DNA from: Roseateles saccharophilus
Lineage (GTDB): Bacteria > Pseudomonadota > Gammaproteobacteria > Burkholderiales > Burkholderiaceae_C
DNA length: 64,000 nucleotides
Assembly (NCBI RefSeq): GCF_004342485.1
Contig: NZ_SMBU01000001.1
Location: 124,001 to 188,000 of the forward strand
Direction of reading: 5' to 3'
Of this stretch, positions 35,749 to 43,808 are shown one piece after another (positions within the stretch are counted from its first letter, which is position 1; every line of letters begins with the position of its first letter). The position numbers and the translations under genes were made by a program. The notes under the pieces were generated by a model. The model ran no database searches, had not been told where the DNA came from, and saw only the letters and a program-made list of their open reading frames with translations.

Positions 35749-37058
35749 GCGGTTCGGATCTAGAGGTTTGGCTCGACAGCGACCTGGACGAGATGCGTCG
35801 CGTCGGCACGCTTTCCCATGACCGGGGTCAGGTTCGCTTCAGTTACGACAAGGCGTGGATCAAGGACGCGAAGGCGTTCATGCTTGATCCGGACCTCTCC
35901 CTGGATGAACAACCCTTCTTCCCGAAGCCAGAGGCCGGGAGCTTTGGCATCTTCCTGGACTCGTCGCCGGACCGTTGGGGCCAGACGCTGATGAAGAGGC
36001 GCGAGGCACTTCAGGCAAAAGATGCCAATGAGAAACCTCGAACGCTGTACGCATGGGACTTCCTCATCGGTGTCCAGGACTTCACTCGGCAGGGTGCTCT
36101 GCGGTTCCGAATCGAAGGCACCGACGAATTCCTTGGTGACGAGAAGATGGCGGCGCCACCGGTGACGAGCCTGCGTGAGCTGGAGTCCGTTGCAACGCTT
36201 CTGACGAGCAAGCGTATCGACGACTTGGACGCACTGCGCCGCTGGCTCGCGGTGCTCGTAGCGCCGGGCGCGTCGTTGGGCGGTGCCCGGCCCAAGGCAA
36301 ACTTCTCGGAGCAGGATGGCGCGCTGTGGATCGGCAAGTTCCCATCTCGCGACGATGACCGCGACATCGGTGCCTGGGAAGCGGTGATCCACACGATGGC
36401 CGACAAGGCTGGAATCGATGTTCCGCCCGCCAAGGTGGTCCAACTGAACAACGAGTTCCACACCTTCTGCGTCCAAAGATTCGATCGCGCCGAAGGCAAG
36501 CGGCGCTTCTACGCCTCCGCCATGACGCTGCTGCGCCGAGACCAGAGCGAGGGCGTCAGCTACCTGGAATTGGCCCAGTTCCTGAGGGCGGCCGGAGATC
36601 CGGCGCACGTGGCCAGCGACCTGGAGCAACTCTTCCGCCGGGTCGCCTTCAACGTCGCGGTTGGCAATCGTGACGATCACCTCCGAAACCATGGCTTCCT
36701 GCTCGGCAAGGAAGGCTGGCGGCTTTCCCCCGCTTTCGACGTCAATCCAAACATCGACAAGGCCGAGCATGTGCTGAGCATTGACGACTCGGACAACCGA
36801 CCGAGTCTGGCCACGGTGCTGACGACGGCCGAGTTCTATGGCCTCACGACGGACCGCGGTGCTGCCATTGTTGAGGACGTGGCCAGCGCGGTCGACGGGT
36901 GGGCAGATCTTGCGTGCAAGGCCGGGATCTCGGGCGCAGACATCGCGGTCACTGCGGCCGCGTTTTCAGCGCATCGAGAGTACCGCGAGAACGCCGCGAA
37001 TACGCCCGTCACTCCCGTGCCGGCAGCGCCCAAATCGCGTCGGCCGCGCGCCAGGTGA
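35745..37058 (+). CDS. hipA: HipA-like serine/threonine kinase toxin
   Basis: This 437-residue protein has the HipA layout: N-terminal Couple_hipA-type beta domain (LEVWLDSDLDEMRRVGTLSHDRG), then the kinase body with the glycine-rich loop APGASLGGARPKANF, the catalytic segment NRDDHLRNHGFLL (Asp and Asn) and the metal-binding Asp in SPAFDVNPN. HipA kinases phosphorylate aminoacyl-tRNA synthetases such as GltX and stop growth. All catalytic residues appear intact, so the toxin is probably active. A proline- and arginine-rich tail ends the protein. The pair is a plausible maintenance module of the accessory region. Confidence 0.9.
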   Translation: MSGSDLEVWLDSDLDEMRRVGTLSHDRGQVRFSYDKAWIKDAKAFMLDPDLSLDEQPFFPKPEAGSFGIFLDSSPDRWGQTLMKRREALQAKDANEKPRTLYAWDFLIGVQDFTRQGALRFRIEGTDEFLGDEKMAAPPVTSLRELESVATLLTSKRIDDLDALRRWLAVLVAPGASLGGARPKANFSEQDGALWIGKFPSRDDDRDIGAWEAVIHTMADKAGIDVPPAKVVQLNNEFHTFCVQRFDRAEGKRRFYASAMTLLRRDQSEGVSYLELAQFLRAAGDPAHVASDLEQLFRRVAFNVAVGNRDDHLRNHGFLLGKEGWRLSPAFDVNPNIDKAEHVLSIDDSDNRPSLATVLTTAEFYGLTTDRGAAIVEDVASAVDGWADLACKAGISGADIAVTAAAFSAHREYRENAANTPVTPVPAAPKSRRPRAR

Positions 37059-37621
37059 ACTCGATCGCCGAGTTGGCCATCGACGCTGAGTAGCGTCATA
37101 TCCGCGCGGTAGTTGTGACCCGCTCCCATGTCTGTCCGGGAGTCGCTCGCAGCCTTGACCAATTCTTGGCCGATCTTTGCCTTGATCGCAGATCGGCGCG
37201 GCTGATTTGGTGTCTCGGAAGTGAGCCATTGGCCCTCTTCTTAGCAGATGTTTGTCCGGGAATATTGGCGAGTTGCAGCTCTGGCCGGGAATTAAACGCT
37301 GGTCTGACAACAAGATATTTGCACCCTAGGGCCGTTCGCGGCAAACATCGGCCGGCAATTGGGCTGCGGGCGCAGTGTCGTCGGCAGCAACTGCGCGCTT
37401 GCCAGGCGTGACCCTGGACCGCGCGTAGGTATTCTGTTCGGCGCTGTGTTCCGACTCAATCCAAGCCTCCTCCCCTTCGGACTCGATGCGGGCGATCGCT
37501 TGGTGCACGCGTCAGTTGCTGTACGTGGTCAGTAACATCGTTGCCCAGGTTGCGACGATGCGCTGGACCTCCACCGTGGCACCAAGCTTCGCCCTCACTT
37601 CTCTCATCGCGGGGGGAAGGC
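37059..37621. other. Gene-free stretch with two direct repeats
   Basis: No convincing gene is seen. ATGTYTGTCCGGGA occurs at 37128-37141 and 37248-37261, 120 bases apart, each followed by a loosely similar segment. The region may hold hipBA termination and the edge of an older insertion. Confidence 0.4.
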
Positions 37622-37894
37622 TTGCTCAACCGCGTGGGCAAGATCTTCATCGACTACCTGCGCAACGGCCACGGCCAGACGACAGCTGCCGCGTTCTCGG
37701 CTCGCGCCAGGCCGGGTCTTGGTGTCTCGGTGCCGATCAGCTGGGACCAACTCGGCGCGCTGAAGAGCGGTGCGCAGTGGACCATCACCACGGCACGCGA
37801 ATACCTGTCGTTCGAGAAGGAAGATCCCTGGCGGGACTATTGAAAGAGCAGGCAGACGCTGACCGCGGCCAGGAAGATGTTGAACCTGAAATGA
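37622..37894 (+). pseudogene. Remnant of DNA ligase D (LigD) polymerase domain
   Basis: The frame reads NRVGKIFIDYLRNGHGQTT, then AAFSARARPGLGVSVPISWDQL and TTAREYLSFEKEDPWRDY, which is the C-terminal end of the LigD primase/polymerase domain used in bacterial non-homologous end joining. A TGA at 37841-37843 falls where relatives have Trp (DYW), and the frame then continues KSRQTLTAARKMLNLK to another TGA at 37892. The rest of LigD (ligase, phosphoesterase and most of the polymerase) is absent. No Ku gene is nearby. This is a decayed fragment. Confidence 0.75.
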
Positions 37895-38152
37895 CCGCTC
37901 AAAGGTGACCAGCGACTGCGGCCGACCGGCCAAGCTACCGAACTCGAGCGTCAAACAAATACTCGTGCCGTATCTGCGGATGTGATTTAAGTAGTTGATC
38001 TGTAAAGGTAATATGGGCGGCCGCATGGCGCCCGACCCTGTCGCCGCCCGCGTCGCATAGCACGTCGTGCCTCCTCGGGCCCGCCACTTTGCCGACTCTC
38101 CACATGCATTTTCAGGACGCTCATCTTGAAGGTATTCGCACAAGTCCGAGCG

Positions 38153-38359
38153 ATGCTTCTGAGTAGTCTCGGGCAGATGATCGAGGACAGCGGTGGCCCC
38201 CGCGACGACGTCGCGCTCTCTGATTGGTTGGATGCCTGGTTCGCTGAGCCATCGCCTTGGCTCAATGGCGCAACACCGTCACAGGTGATGCTCACCGAGG
38301 ATGGGCCGCAGCGATTGAACAGCCTTCTTGAGCGCATGCGCGGAGGCCTTCCTGGCTAG
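38153..38359 (+). CDS. MbcA/ParS/Xre-type antitoxin C-terminal domain, likely partial
   Basis: The frame gives about 68 residues from ATG 38153 (open from a TTG at 38126). The C-terminal part, WFAEPSPWLNGATPSQVML then EDGPQRLNSLLERMRGG, fits the toxin-binding domain of MbcA/ParS/Xre antitoxins (Trp, the L-x-G-x-T/A-P turn, the helical end with a final Gly). The N-terminal DNA-binding part seems lost. Such antitoxins pair with RES toxins; a RES-type region is present 5.6 kb downstream but not adjacent. Low to moderate confidence. Confidence 0.45.
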   Translation: MLLSSLGQMIEDSGGPRDDVALSDWLDAWFAEPSPWLNGATPSQVMLTEDGPQRLNSLLERMRGGLPG

Positions 38360-38383
38360 GCGGCTCCAGGGTGGCAAATTCCC

Positions 38384-38760
38384 ATGAAGCGAGTGCGCGT
38401 TGCCGCGGGTAAGCACCTCATGATCTCCCCTGAGCTGGCAACAAAGGTGGAGCGGGTGTTTGCTACTGCTCTCACGCGCCAGCAGGCCCTAGACCTCATG
38501 GTGACGGAGCCGCGCCGAACCGGTCTGATGGCGGGCTCCAAAAAGCCGTTGGCCATTGCAGGGCCTCGGCAGCGCGATCGCGCGAAACTGCCAGATCCAA
38601 AGCAACCATCGACACCTCCGATGCAACAAGCGCTTACCCGCTCACCTGCAGGTTCGTCAGCAAGGTTGACAGCCCTGAGGAGCTTGAAATCGTCGAGGGA
38701 TCTCTCTGCGTCGATACCAGCTCTTGGTGGGACGGCTACCAAGACGAGGGAGATTTGTAG
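38384..38760 (+). pseudogene. Frame-disrupted gene fragment of unknown family
   Basis: From ATG 38384 the frame reads MKRVRVAAGKHLMISPEL and ALTRQQALDLMVTEP. A second frame, about 38600-38760, gives SKATIDTSDATSAYPLT, CRFVSKVDSPEELEIVEG and SSWWDGYQDEGDL ending TAG, with natural protein composition. The two do not join without a frameshift. I read this as a broken gene or two overlapping remnants and recognise no family. Confidence 0.4.
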
Positions 38761-38816
38761 TGAGCGTCGGCTTCGCGGCCCCGTCGGCGCAGAAAGTGCA
38801 GCCGGCACGAGGCGTT

Positions 38817-38848
38817 GAAGTCGCAACTTGATGTGAGGTTGCGACTTC
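38817..38848. repeat. Perfect 11-base inverted repeat
   Basis: GAAGTCGCAAC at 38817-38827 and GTTGCGACTTC at 38838-38848 with a 10-base loop. It ends 2 bases before the ribosome site of the next gene, so it may be an operator or a translation-blocking hairpin. No T-run follows. Confidence 0.6.
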
Positions 38849-38864
38849 ACTGGAGGACAAGTTG

Positions 38865-39185
38865 ATGAACATGTTGGCTCCCATAGGATTTCCCGAGTCG
38901 CCGTCGGTTGCGGTGCTGCGCTGCTGGTCTGTGCTGGAAGTGCTGGACGACGACGACGCCTTGGTGCGGCTGGCGGTGGGGTGGGTGACACCAACTCGAC
39001 TGAGGGTCACGAGTCCATTGGAAAGATTCGAAGGCGGTCAGGTCCTGACCAGGACCGGCAGCATCTACACATTGGACGGGCCGCCGGCGAGCCCACAGGA
39101 CCTGGTAGAGCAGAAGACCCGCCGCGATGCCCTGCTTGGCGGCCGTAGTGCCATCGACGTCACAGCCCTGTACTTGGCCGCGTGA
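38865..39185 (+). CDS. Hypothetical protein
   Basis: This 106-residue protein starts at ATG 38865 behind TGGAGG (38851-38856) and reads MNMLAPIGFPESPSVAVLR, then a beta-rich acidic part with VRLAVGWVTPTRLRVTSPL and TRTGSIYTLDGPPASPQDLVEQK. Composition looks natural, but I recognise no family. A clear ribosome site and the inverted repeat just upstream support expression. It could be a small cargo gene of the accessory region. Confidence 0.5.
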   Translation: MNMLAPIGFPESPSVAVLRCWSVLEVLDDDDALVRLAVGWVTPTRLRVTSPLERFEGGQVLTRTGSIYTLDGPPASPQDLVEQKTRRDALLGGRSAIDVTALYLAA

Positions 39186-39327
39186 GCAGTCTTGGGCGGC
39201 CTCGTTCAGCGATCACGACGCAAAGCTCATGTTCTTCGCCATCAAGTGGCACTACGACCAGGGCAAAAAGAAGAAGCAGCAACAGGTGGAGAAAGCGGGC
39301 GGTGCACCTCAGGATCAGACAGTCTGA
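39184..39327 (+). pseudogene. Short coding remnant after the hypothetical gene
   Basis: In a frame shifted from the preceding gene the sequence reads EQSWAASFSDHDAKLMFFA then IKWHYDQGKKKKQQQVEK before TGA at 39325. Composition looks genuine. An ATG at 39229 would give a 32-residue peptide. It may be a frameshifted end of the preceding gene or a remnant. No feature is seen in 39328-39526. Confidence 0.35.
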
Positions 39328-39526
39328 AAGTGGCGGAGAACCCGCTAGGACGCCACGCTGTCTCGGCCGATCGAACTCGGTGGTCCCGAAGCTCGGTTGC
39401 GGGGCCTACTAGGCTGGCCCAACGATAGGAGAGTGCCAGGGTTTCCTGGGGTTTCGTTTTGCGCCCGAAGACAAGTGGCTCACGTCTTGAGCCACCTAGC
39501 TCGCATGCTGTGAATCATCCGGCTGG

Positions 39527-39838
39527 CTAGCGGATTCCCTCAATCAGCGAGGCGATGGCCGCGCGCGCTGCCGCGTGCTCGAGCCCGGCCAGTCGTTCCC
39601 GAATTAGTTTCACCAACGAGTCCTCGCTGACCGCCGCCGCATTCTTAGGATTCAAAATATTCATGCATTGCATAACCAGCGTGCTCGGTGGATCAACTAA
39701 GCCACGCTCGTATTTCGAAATCAAAGACTGACGACTTTTCGTCGCGAGGGCAAACTCCACTTGTGTCTGCCGCACAAGCCGTCTGGCTGCAAGTACCAGC
39801 GCGCCAGGGCTTAGGGTGTCGCTTGCGTGTGTCATCAT
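39527..39838 (-). CDS. XRE-family transcriptional regulator
   Basis: This 103-residue protein has an XRE helix-turn-helix in residues ~15-60: LVLAARRLVRQTQVEFALA, then KSRQSLISKYERGLVDPP. The C-terminal part is helical. It is divergent from the methyltransferase gene, with an AT-rich gap (39839-39986) that must carry both promoters. A position like this is typical of controller proteins of restriction-modification loci, which time expression of methylase and nuclease. The controller role is inferred. Confidence 0.8.
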   Translation of the reverse strand: MMTHASDTLSPGALVLAARRLVRQTQVEFALATKSRQSLISKYERGLVDPPSTLVMQCMNILNPKNAAAVSEDSLVKLIRERLAGLEHAAARAAIASLIEGIR

Positions 39839-39986
39839 AGACGCGTAAAATTCATCCTATGCATATTTTGAGGACTAACTTGGTTCCCGTAAAGACCCCT
39901 GGCCAACGCGTTTCTCCCTTGGGTTACGCTCCTCGGCCAGTTAGGGGCATCTCGCGCCTTTGCGTCTTGGGCTGAATCAGATTCCC

Positions 39987-42900
39987 ATGCTTGGCACGAC
40001 CACTGACCTGATCGAAAGAACGCTGCGCGAGCACGGCGCAGCGCTCGAGGGCATACGCTTTTTCGAATCGGACTCGGCGGACCTCCTCGCCTACGCCACG
40101 CTCACGTCAGTAAGGCGCGACGATGGTGGCGATTTGCAGGCGCTATGTGGTGTCTACGAATGGCAGCAGCAGCCACTGGCGTTCCTGCTTGATGGGCAGT
40201 TGATCGAGAGCGCTGATCACCTTCGACGTGTCCGGCGCATGCTGGCCATGCGCGGGGGCGCGCCATACATCGCGCTGATCCAAGGTGGCAGCTTGACCGT
40301 TTACGGCGTCGGGTTGGACGGCGCCAGTGCGAAAGCTGCGGAGATCAAGCTGCCGCAGAAAATGCAGCCATCTGAGGTGGTCCCGTACCTATCCAACGAG
40401 CGTCCGGGCAACCTCACGCGGCGCCGCTGGATCGAGCAGGTGGTGCTCTCCCTCCTCGACCACGCGATCTCGCATCTCATCAAGGTCTTGGCGGTCCCGA
40501 GCGAGCAGGCGATTTCCCTGGTTGGACGAGCGCTGTTCACGCGCTTTCTCGCGGACCGAGGGCTGCTGTCTGATGCGGATGCCATCCGCATCGCAGGCGC
40601 GCACGTGGATCAGGTCTTCGACCGGGCAGAGTCGGCGTCGAGCATGAACGTCTGGCTCGACAACACATTCAACGGCGATCTGCTGCCGCTTTCCGTGGGA
40701 GCGATGTCGGCTTTGCCGCAGGCCGTGTTCGGGACTCTCGGCAGCATCATGCGGCGAGCGCCTGGCGGCCAACTTTCCCTAGATTGGCGCGAGGACTGGG
40801 CCCATCTGGACTTCGCCTACATCCCCGTCGGTGTGCTGAGCCAGGCCTATGAACACTTCCTGCGCAGCCACAACGTCGACAGACAGGAGAAGGAAGGCGG
40901 CTTCTACACGCCGGCGCCGATTGCTCAAATGATGCTGCGCGGCGCGCTGCATGCACTGCGCGATCAACGCCGCGCCCACGAGGCCAAGGTGCTGGATCCA
41001 GCCGCAGGGGCTGGCGTCTTCCTCATCTGCGCGTTCCGGCACCTTGTTGAAGAGCGCTGGAAAGCGACCGGAACTCGTCCAGACACGCATACGTTGCGCG
41101 ACATCCTGTACGGGCAGATCGCGGGATTCGACGTCAATGAGGAGGCGCTACGGTTCGCTGCCCTCGGCCTCTATCTCATCTCGATCGAGCTGGATCCCAA
41201 CCCACGGCCAGTACAGAAGCTGAAGTTTGAGGAGAACCTTCGAGATCGAGTGCTCTTCAAGGTTGGAGAGGAAGGCAGCGCGGGCAGCCTCGGACGGCAT
41301 GTTGGTGCTGAGCATGATGGCCGCTACGACCTCGTCATCGGCAATCCTCCATGGTCCAGCAGCACCATGCTCAAGGAGTGGGCTGATATCGAGGCCGGGG
41401 TGCGGGAGATTGCTGAGCCGCGGCTTCGGCACGTGCCCTTCAGACCGCTACTGCCCAATCAAGTGTTGGACTTGCCGTTTGTCTGGCGTGCAATGCGGTG
41501 GTGTCGCGACGGCGGTCAGATCGCGTTCGCGCTGCACGCCCGGATGTTGTTCCAGCAGGGTGATGGCATGCCAGAGGCGCGCAACGCGATCCTCAGTGCA
41601 CTGGACATCACCGGGATCGTCAATGGTGCCGACTTGCGCAATTCGCGAGTCTGGCCGGGCGTTGCTGCGCCGTTCTGCCTGCTCTTTGCACGCAATGCAA
41701 TGCCCGCACCAGGAGCCAGCTTTCGATATGTGAGCCCTCGTCGCGAAGATCGATTGAACGCGGCAGGGATGTTCCGAATCGACGCCTTCAATGCGCCGCA
41801 GCTCACGCCTGGTCTGGTGATCGAGCAGCCGGACGTCCTGAAGGTTCTCTATCGCGGCGGACAGCTAGACCTCGAGTTGCTGAATCGCATGAAGAGCGAC
41901 GGTCTCTCGGTGGATGAGTATTGGCGACAGTTCGGGGAGGTGCGCGGAAAGGCGCAGTGGTCGGGCAACGGCTATCAGCGTGAACGGGAAAGTAGCAAGG
42001 TCGACGACGATGGGAACGTGGGCCAATCCTCCATGCATCTGAAAGGCAAGCCGCACCTGGTCGCCATGCCGATGCTTCCCGCGCTCTTGGACGTTGACAC
42101 GCTTGGAGACTTTAGAGACGAGCGTGTGCACCGGGCTCGGTCGCCGAATATCTACGAGGGGCCAATGCTCCTCGTGCACCAGTCTCCGCCAGCCCACTCT
42201 GGAAGGCTGAACGTCGCTGTCTGCGACAGCGACCTCGTCTACACCGAGAGCTTTTACGGCTACAGCGCAGCAAAGCACCCGCGCGGCAAGGAACTCGTCC
42301 GCTTCATGGCTCTGGTGATCGGCAGCCAGCCTGCGCTGTGGTACTCGCTCATGACGAGTGGCAAGTTTGGGTTTGAGCGAGAGGTCGTCGAAAAGAGCGT
42401 GATCGACGCCATGTGTGTACCAGCGTTCGACAAGCTTTCGGCTGCGGATCTCAAGGAGGCCGAAAGGCTCTTTGCAATGCTCACGGCCGCGGGCGGGCCG
42501 GACCCTGAGGATGTTTGGGCGCAGATTGACGCCTGGGTTGCCGGGCTCTACGGCTTGAAGTCCAGGGACGTGGAGGTCATCTCCGACACCTTGGAATTCA
42601 GCGCACCGTTCTCCGCGAGCCGCCATGCGGCGCAACTCAGGCCGAAGGCAGTTGCTGTTGACCACTTCCTCCGGACGCTGGAGGGTTCTTTGCGTCCGAT
42701 TGCCGGCCGTCATGGCATGACCGTCAAGGCGGAGGAGGTCAAGCTTTCGTACACGATGCCGTGGTTGATGTTTAAGCTGCAGGCGAGCCGCGGCGATGCC
42801 ACGCCACAAGGGAACGAGGTCGACGTTCAACCGCTGCTGCACATGGCCGACGCGCTCGGCACCACTGAAGTCGTAACCCGCCTGGAAGACGGCGGCCTGT

Positions 42901-43010
42901 TGGTCGCGCGCCTGGATCAGGCGCGCTACTGGGCGCCGACCCAAGCTCGAATGTTCGCGCGGCGTGTGGTCTGGCAGCACAGTGAAGATCTGTTCAAGGT
43001 GGCTGGATGA
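39987..43010 (+). CDS. N6-adenine DNA methyltransferase (restriction-modification type)
   Basis: This ~1007-residue protein has a helical N-terminal region, a segment GGFYTPAPIAQMMLRGAL that precedes the SAM-binding motif I VLDPAAGAGVFLICAFRHL, and catalytic motif IV DLVIGNPPWSSS. A long C-terminal target-recognition-like region follows (GPMLLVHQSPPAHSGRLNV). This is the gamma-class N6-adenine methyltransferase layout of large type I/IIG-like enzymes. It should methylate adenine in a specific site. I chose ATG 39987; a TTG at 39960 is an alternative. The stop overlaps the next gene in ATGA. Confidence 0.87.
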   Translation: MLGTTTDLIERTLREHGAALEGIRFFESDSADLLAYATLTSVRRDDGGDLQALCGVYEWQQQPLAFLLDGQLIESADHLRRVRRMLAMRGGAPYIALIQGGSLTVYGVGLDGASAKAAEIKLPQKMQPSEVVPYLSNERPGNLTRRRWIEQVVLSLLDHAISHLIKVLAVPSEQAISLVGRALFTRFLADRGLLSDADAIRIAGAHVDQVFDRAESASSMNVWLDNTFNGDLLPLSVGAMSALPQAVFGTLGSIMRRAPGGQLSLDWREDWAHLDFAYIPVGVLSQAYEHFLRSHNVDRQEKEGGFYTPAPIAQMMLRGALHALRDQRRAHEAKVLDPAAGAGVFLICAFRHLVEERWKATGTRPDTHTLRDILYGQIAGFDVNEEALRFAALGLYLISIELDPNPRPVQKLKFEENLRDRVLFKVGEEGSAGSLGRHVGAEHDGRYDLVIGNPPWSSSTMLKEWADIEAGVREIAEPRLRHVPFRPLLPNQVLDLPFVWRAMRWCRDGGQIAFALHARMLFQQGDGMPEARNAILSALDITGIVNGADLRNSRVWPGVAAPFCLLFARNAMPAPGASFRYVSPRREDRLNAAGMFRIDAFNAPQLTPGLVIEQPDVLKVLYRGGQLDLELLNRMKSDGLSVDEYWRQFGEVRGKAQWSGNGYQRERESSKVDDDGNVGQSSMHLKGKPHLVAMPMLPALLDVDTLGDFRDERVHRARSPNIYEGPMLLVHQSPPAHSGRLNVAVCDSDLVYTESFYGYSAAKHPRGKELVRFMALVIGSQPALWYSLMTSGKFGFEREVVEKSVIDAMCVPAFDKLSAADLKEAERLFAMLTAAGGPDPEDVWAQIDAWVAGLYGLKSRDVEVISDTLEFSAPFSASRHAAQLRPKAVAVDHFLRTLEGSLRPIAGRHGMTVKAEEVKLSYTMPWLMFKLQASRGDATPQGNEVDVQPLLHMADALGTTEVVTRLEDGGLLVARLDQARYWAPTQARMFARRVVWQHSEDLFKVAG

Positions 43011-43720
43011 CGAGGTGGCGGATATCCGAGCTTGACCAGGTCACTTCGCTCACCCGAGGCGTGGCGCTGCCTCTGCCGCCGATTGGTCAGCAAGCGATAG
43101 ACATCATCCTCGAGGCCATTGCCAGTGCATGGGAGCAACTGCAGTTGGGTTACATGCATGTGTTGGTCATGGGAACCGAGGTCGAAATCTCCACTTTGCT
43201 AATCAACCTGATGAACGAGGCACTGGGAAGCGACGACGATGGTGGGCTAGGTGTCTACGTCTCGAGCGTGTCTCGCGGCAGCGAGCAGATCAACTTCAAC
43301 GGGGAAAAGCTAGAACTGCGTCCAGATATCCAGTTTGCGCTCACGAGGCTGGACACGCGCTTCAGGCTCATCGTCGAATGCAAGCTCATCGATCTAAAGG
43401 CCAAGAAGACGCCAGCTCTCTACCGTGACCACGGCATCAAGCGGTTCGTTGATGGTGACTACGCCTGGGCATGCCAGGAAGCCATCATGTTGGCTTACGT
43501 GCGGTGCGCGACTTCACGGTTGGAGCCATCCGTGCTGAGTGGTTTGATGGGAATACCCGACATGCAATGTGTCGCCCAGAGTATGCAGTTGAGCAGCAGC
43601 GGCCTCATCAAGCCAGACGCACTCGGCACGTCCAGCCACGACCGCAAATTTCAGTATGTGCCCGCGCAGGCAGTGCCGCCCGGCAAGATAGACCTCTGGC
43701 ATCTCTGGCTAGAGGTTTGA
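43007..43720 (+). CDS. PD-(D/E)XK nuclease-like protein, probable restriction subunit
   Basis: This 237-residue protein carries a likely nuclease core: Glu58/Glu60 in GTEVEISTLL, PD at 106-107 (ELRPDIQFAL) and E-C-K at 124-126 (RLIVECKLID), in the order of a PD-(D/E)XK fold. A His/Lys-rich helix (YRDHGIKRFVDGDYAW) follows. It is translationally coupled to the methyltransferase by a four-base overlap, so the two probably form a restriction-modification pair. I do not recognise a named restriction enzyme; specificity is unknown. Confidence 0.72.
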   Translation: MTRWRISELDQVTSLTRGVALPLPPIGQQAIDIILEAIASAWEQLQLGYMHVLVMGTEVEISTLLINLMNEALGSDDDGGLGVYVSSVSRGSEQINFNGEKLELRPDIQFALTRLDTRFRLIVECKLIDLKAKKTPALYRDHGIKRFVDGDYAWACQEAIMLAYVRCATSRLEPSVLSGLMGIPDMQCVAQSMQLSSSGLIKPDALGTSSHDRKFQYVPAQAVPPGKIDLWHLWLEV

Positions 43721-43808
43721 CGTCACCTCCCTCACGCCGTAACGCGGCCCGTGGGGCTCGTCGGCCCGGCCGGTCTCGACCCCGTACTGGTGTCCAAGAC
43801 ATAGGCGC

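Noticed and set aside
36838..37411. Short plus and minus frames after hipA
   Set aside because: Arg/Ser/Pro-rich shadow composition without ribosome sites or motifs.
37844..37894. Recoding of TGA as an amino acid in the ligD and DUF72 frames
   Set aside because: No selenocysteine-type element is seen, the affected families do not use it, and both genes sit among decayed sequence. Simple nonsense mutations explain it.
41148..43010. Minus-strand frames opposite the methyltransferase
   Set aside because: They lack motifs and lie opposite a gene with clear catalytic motifs.
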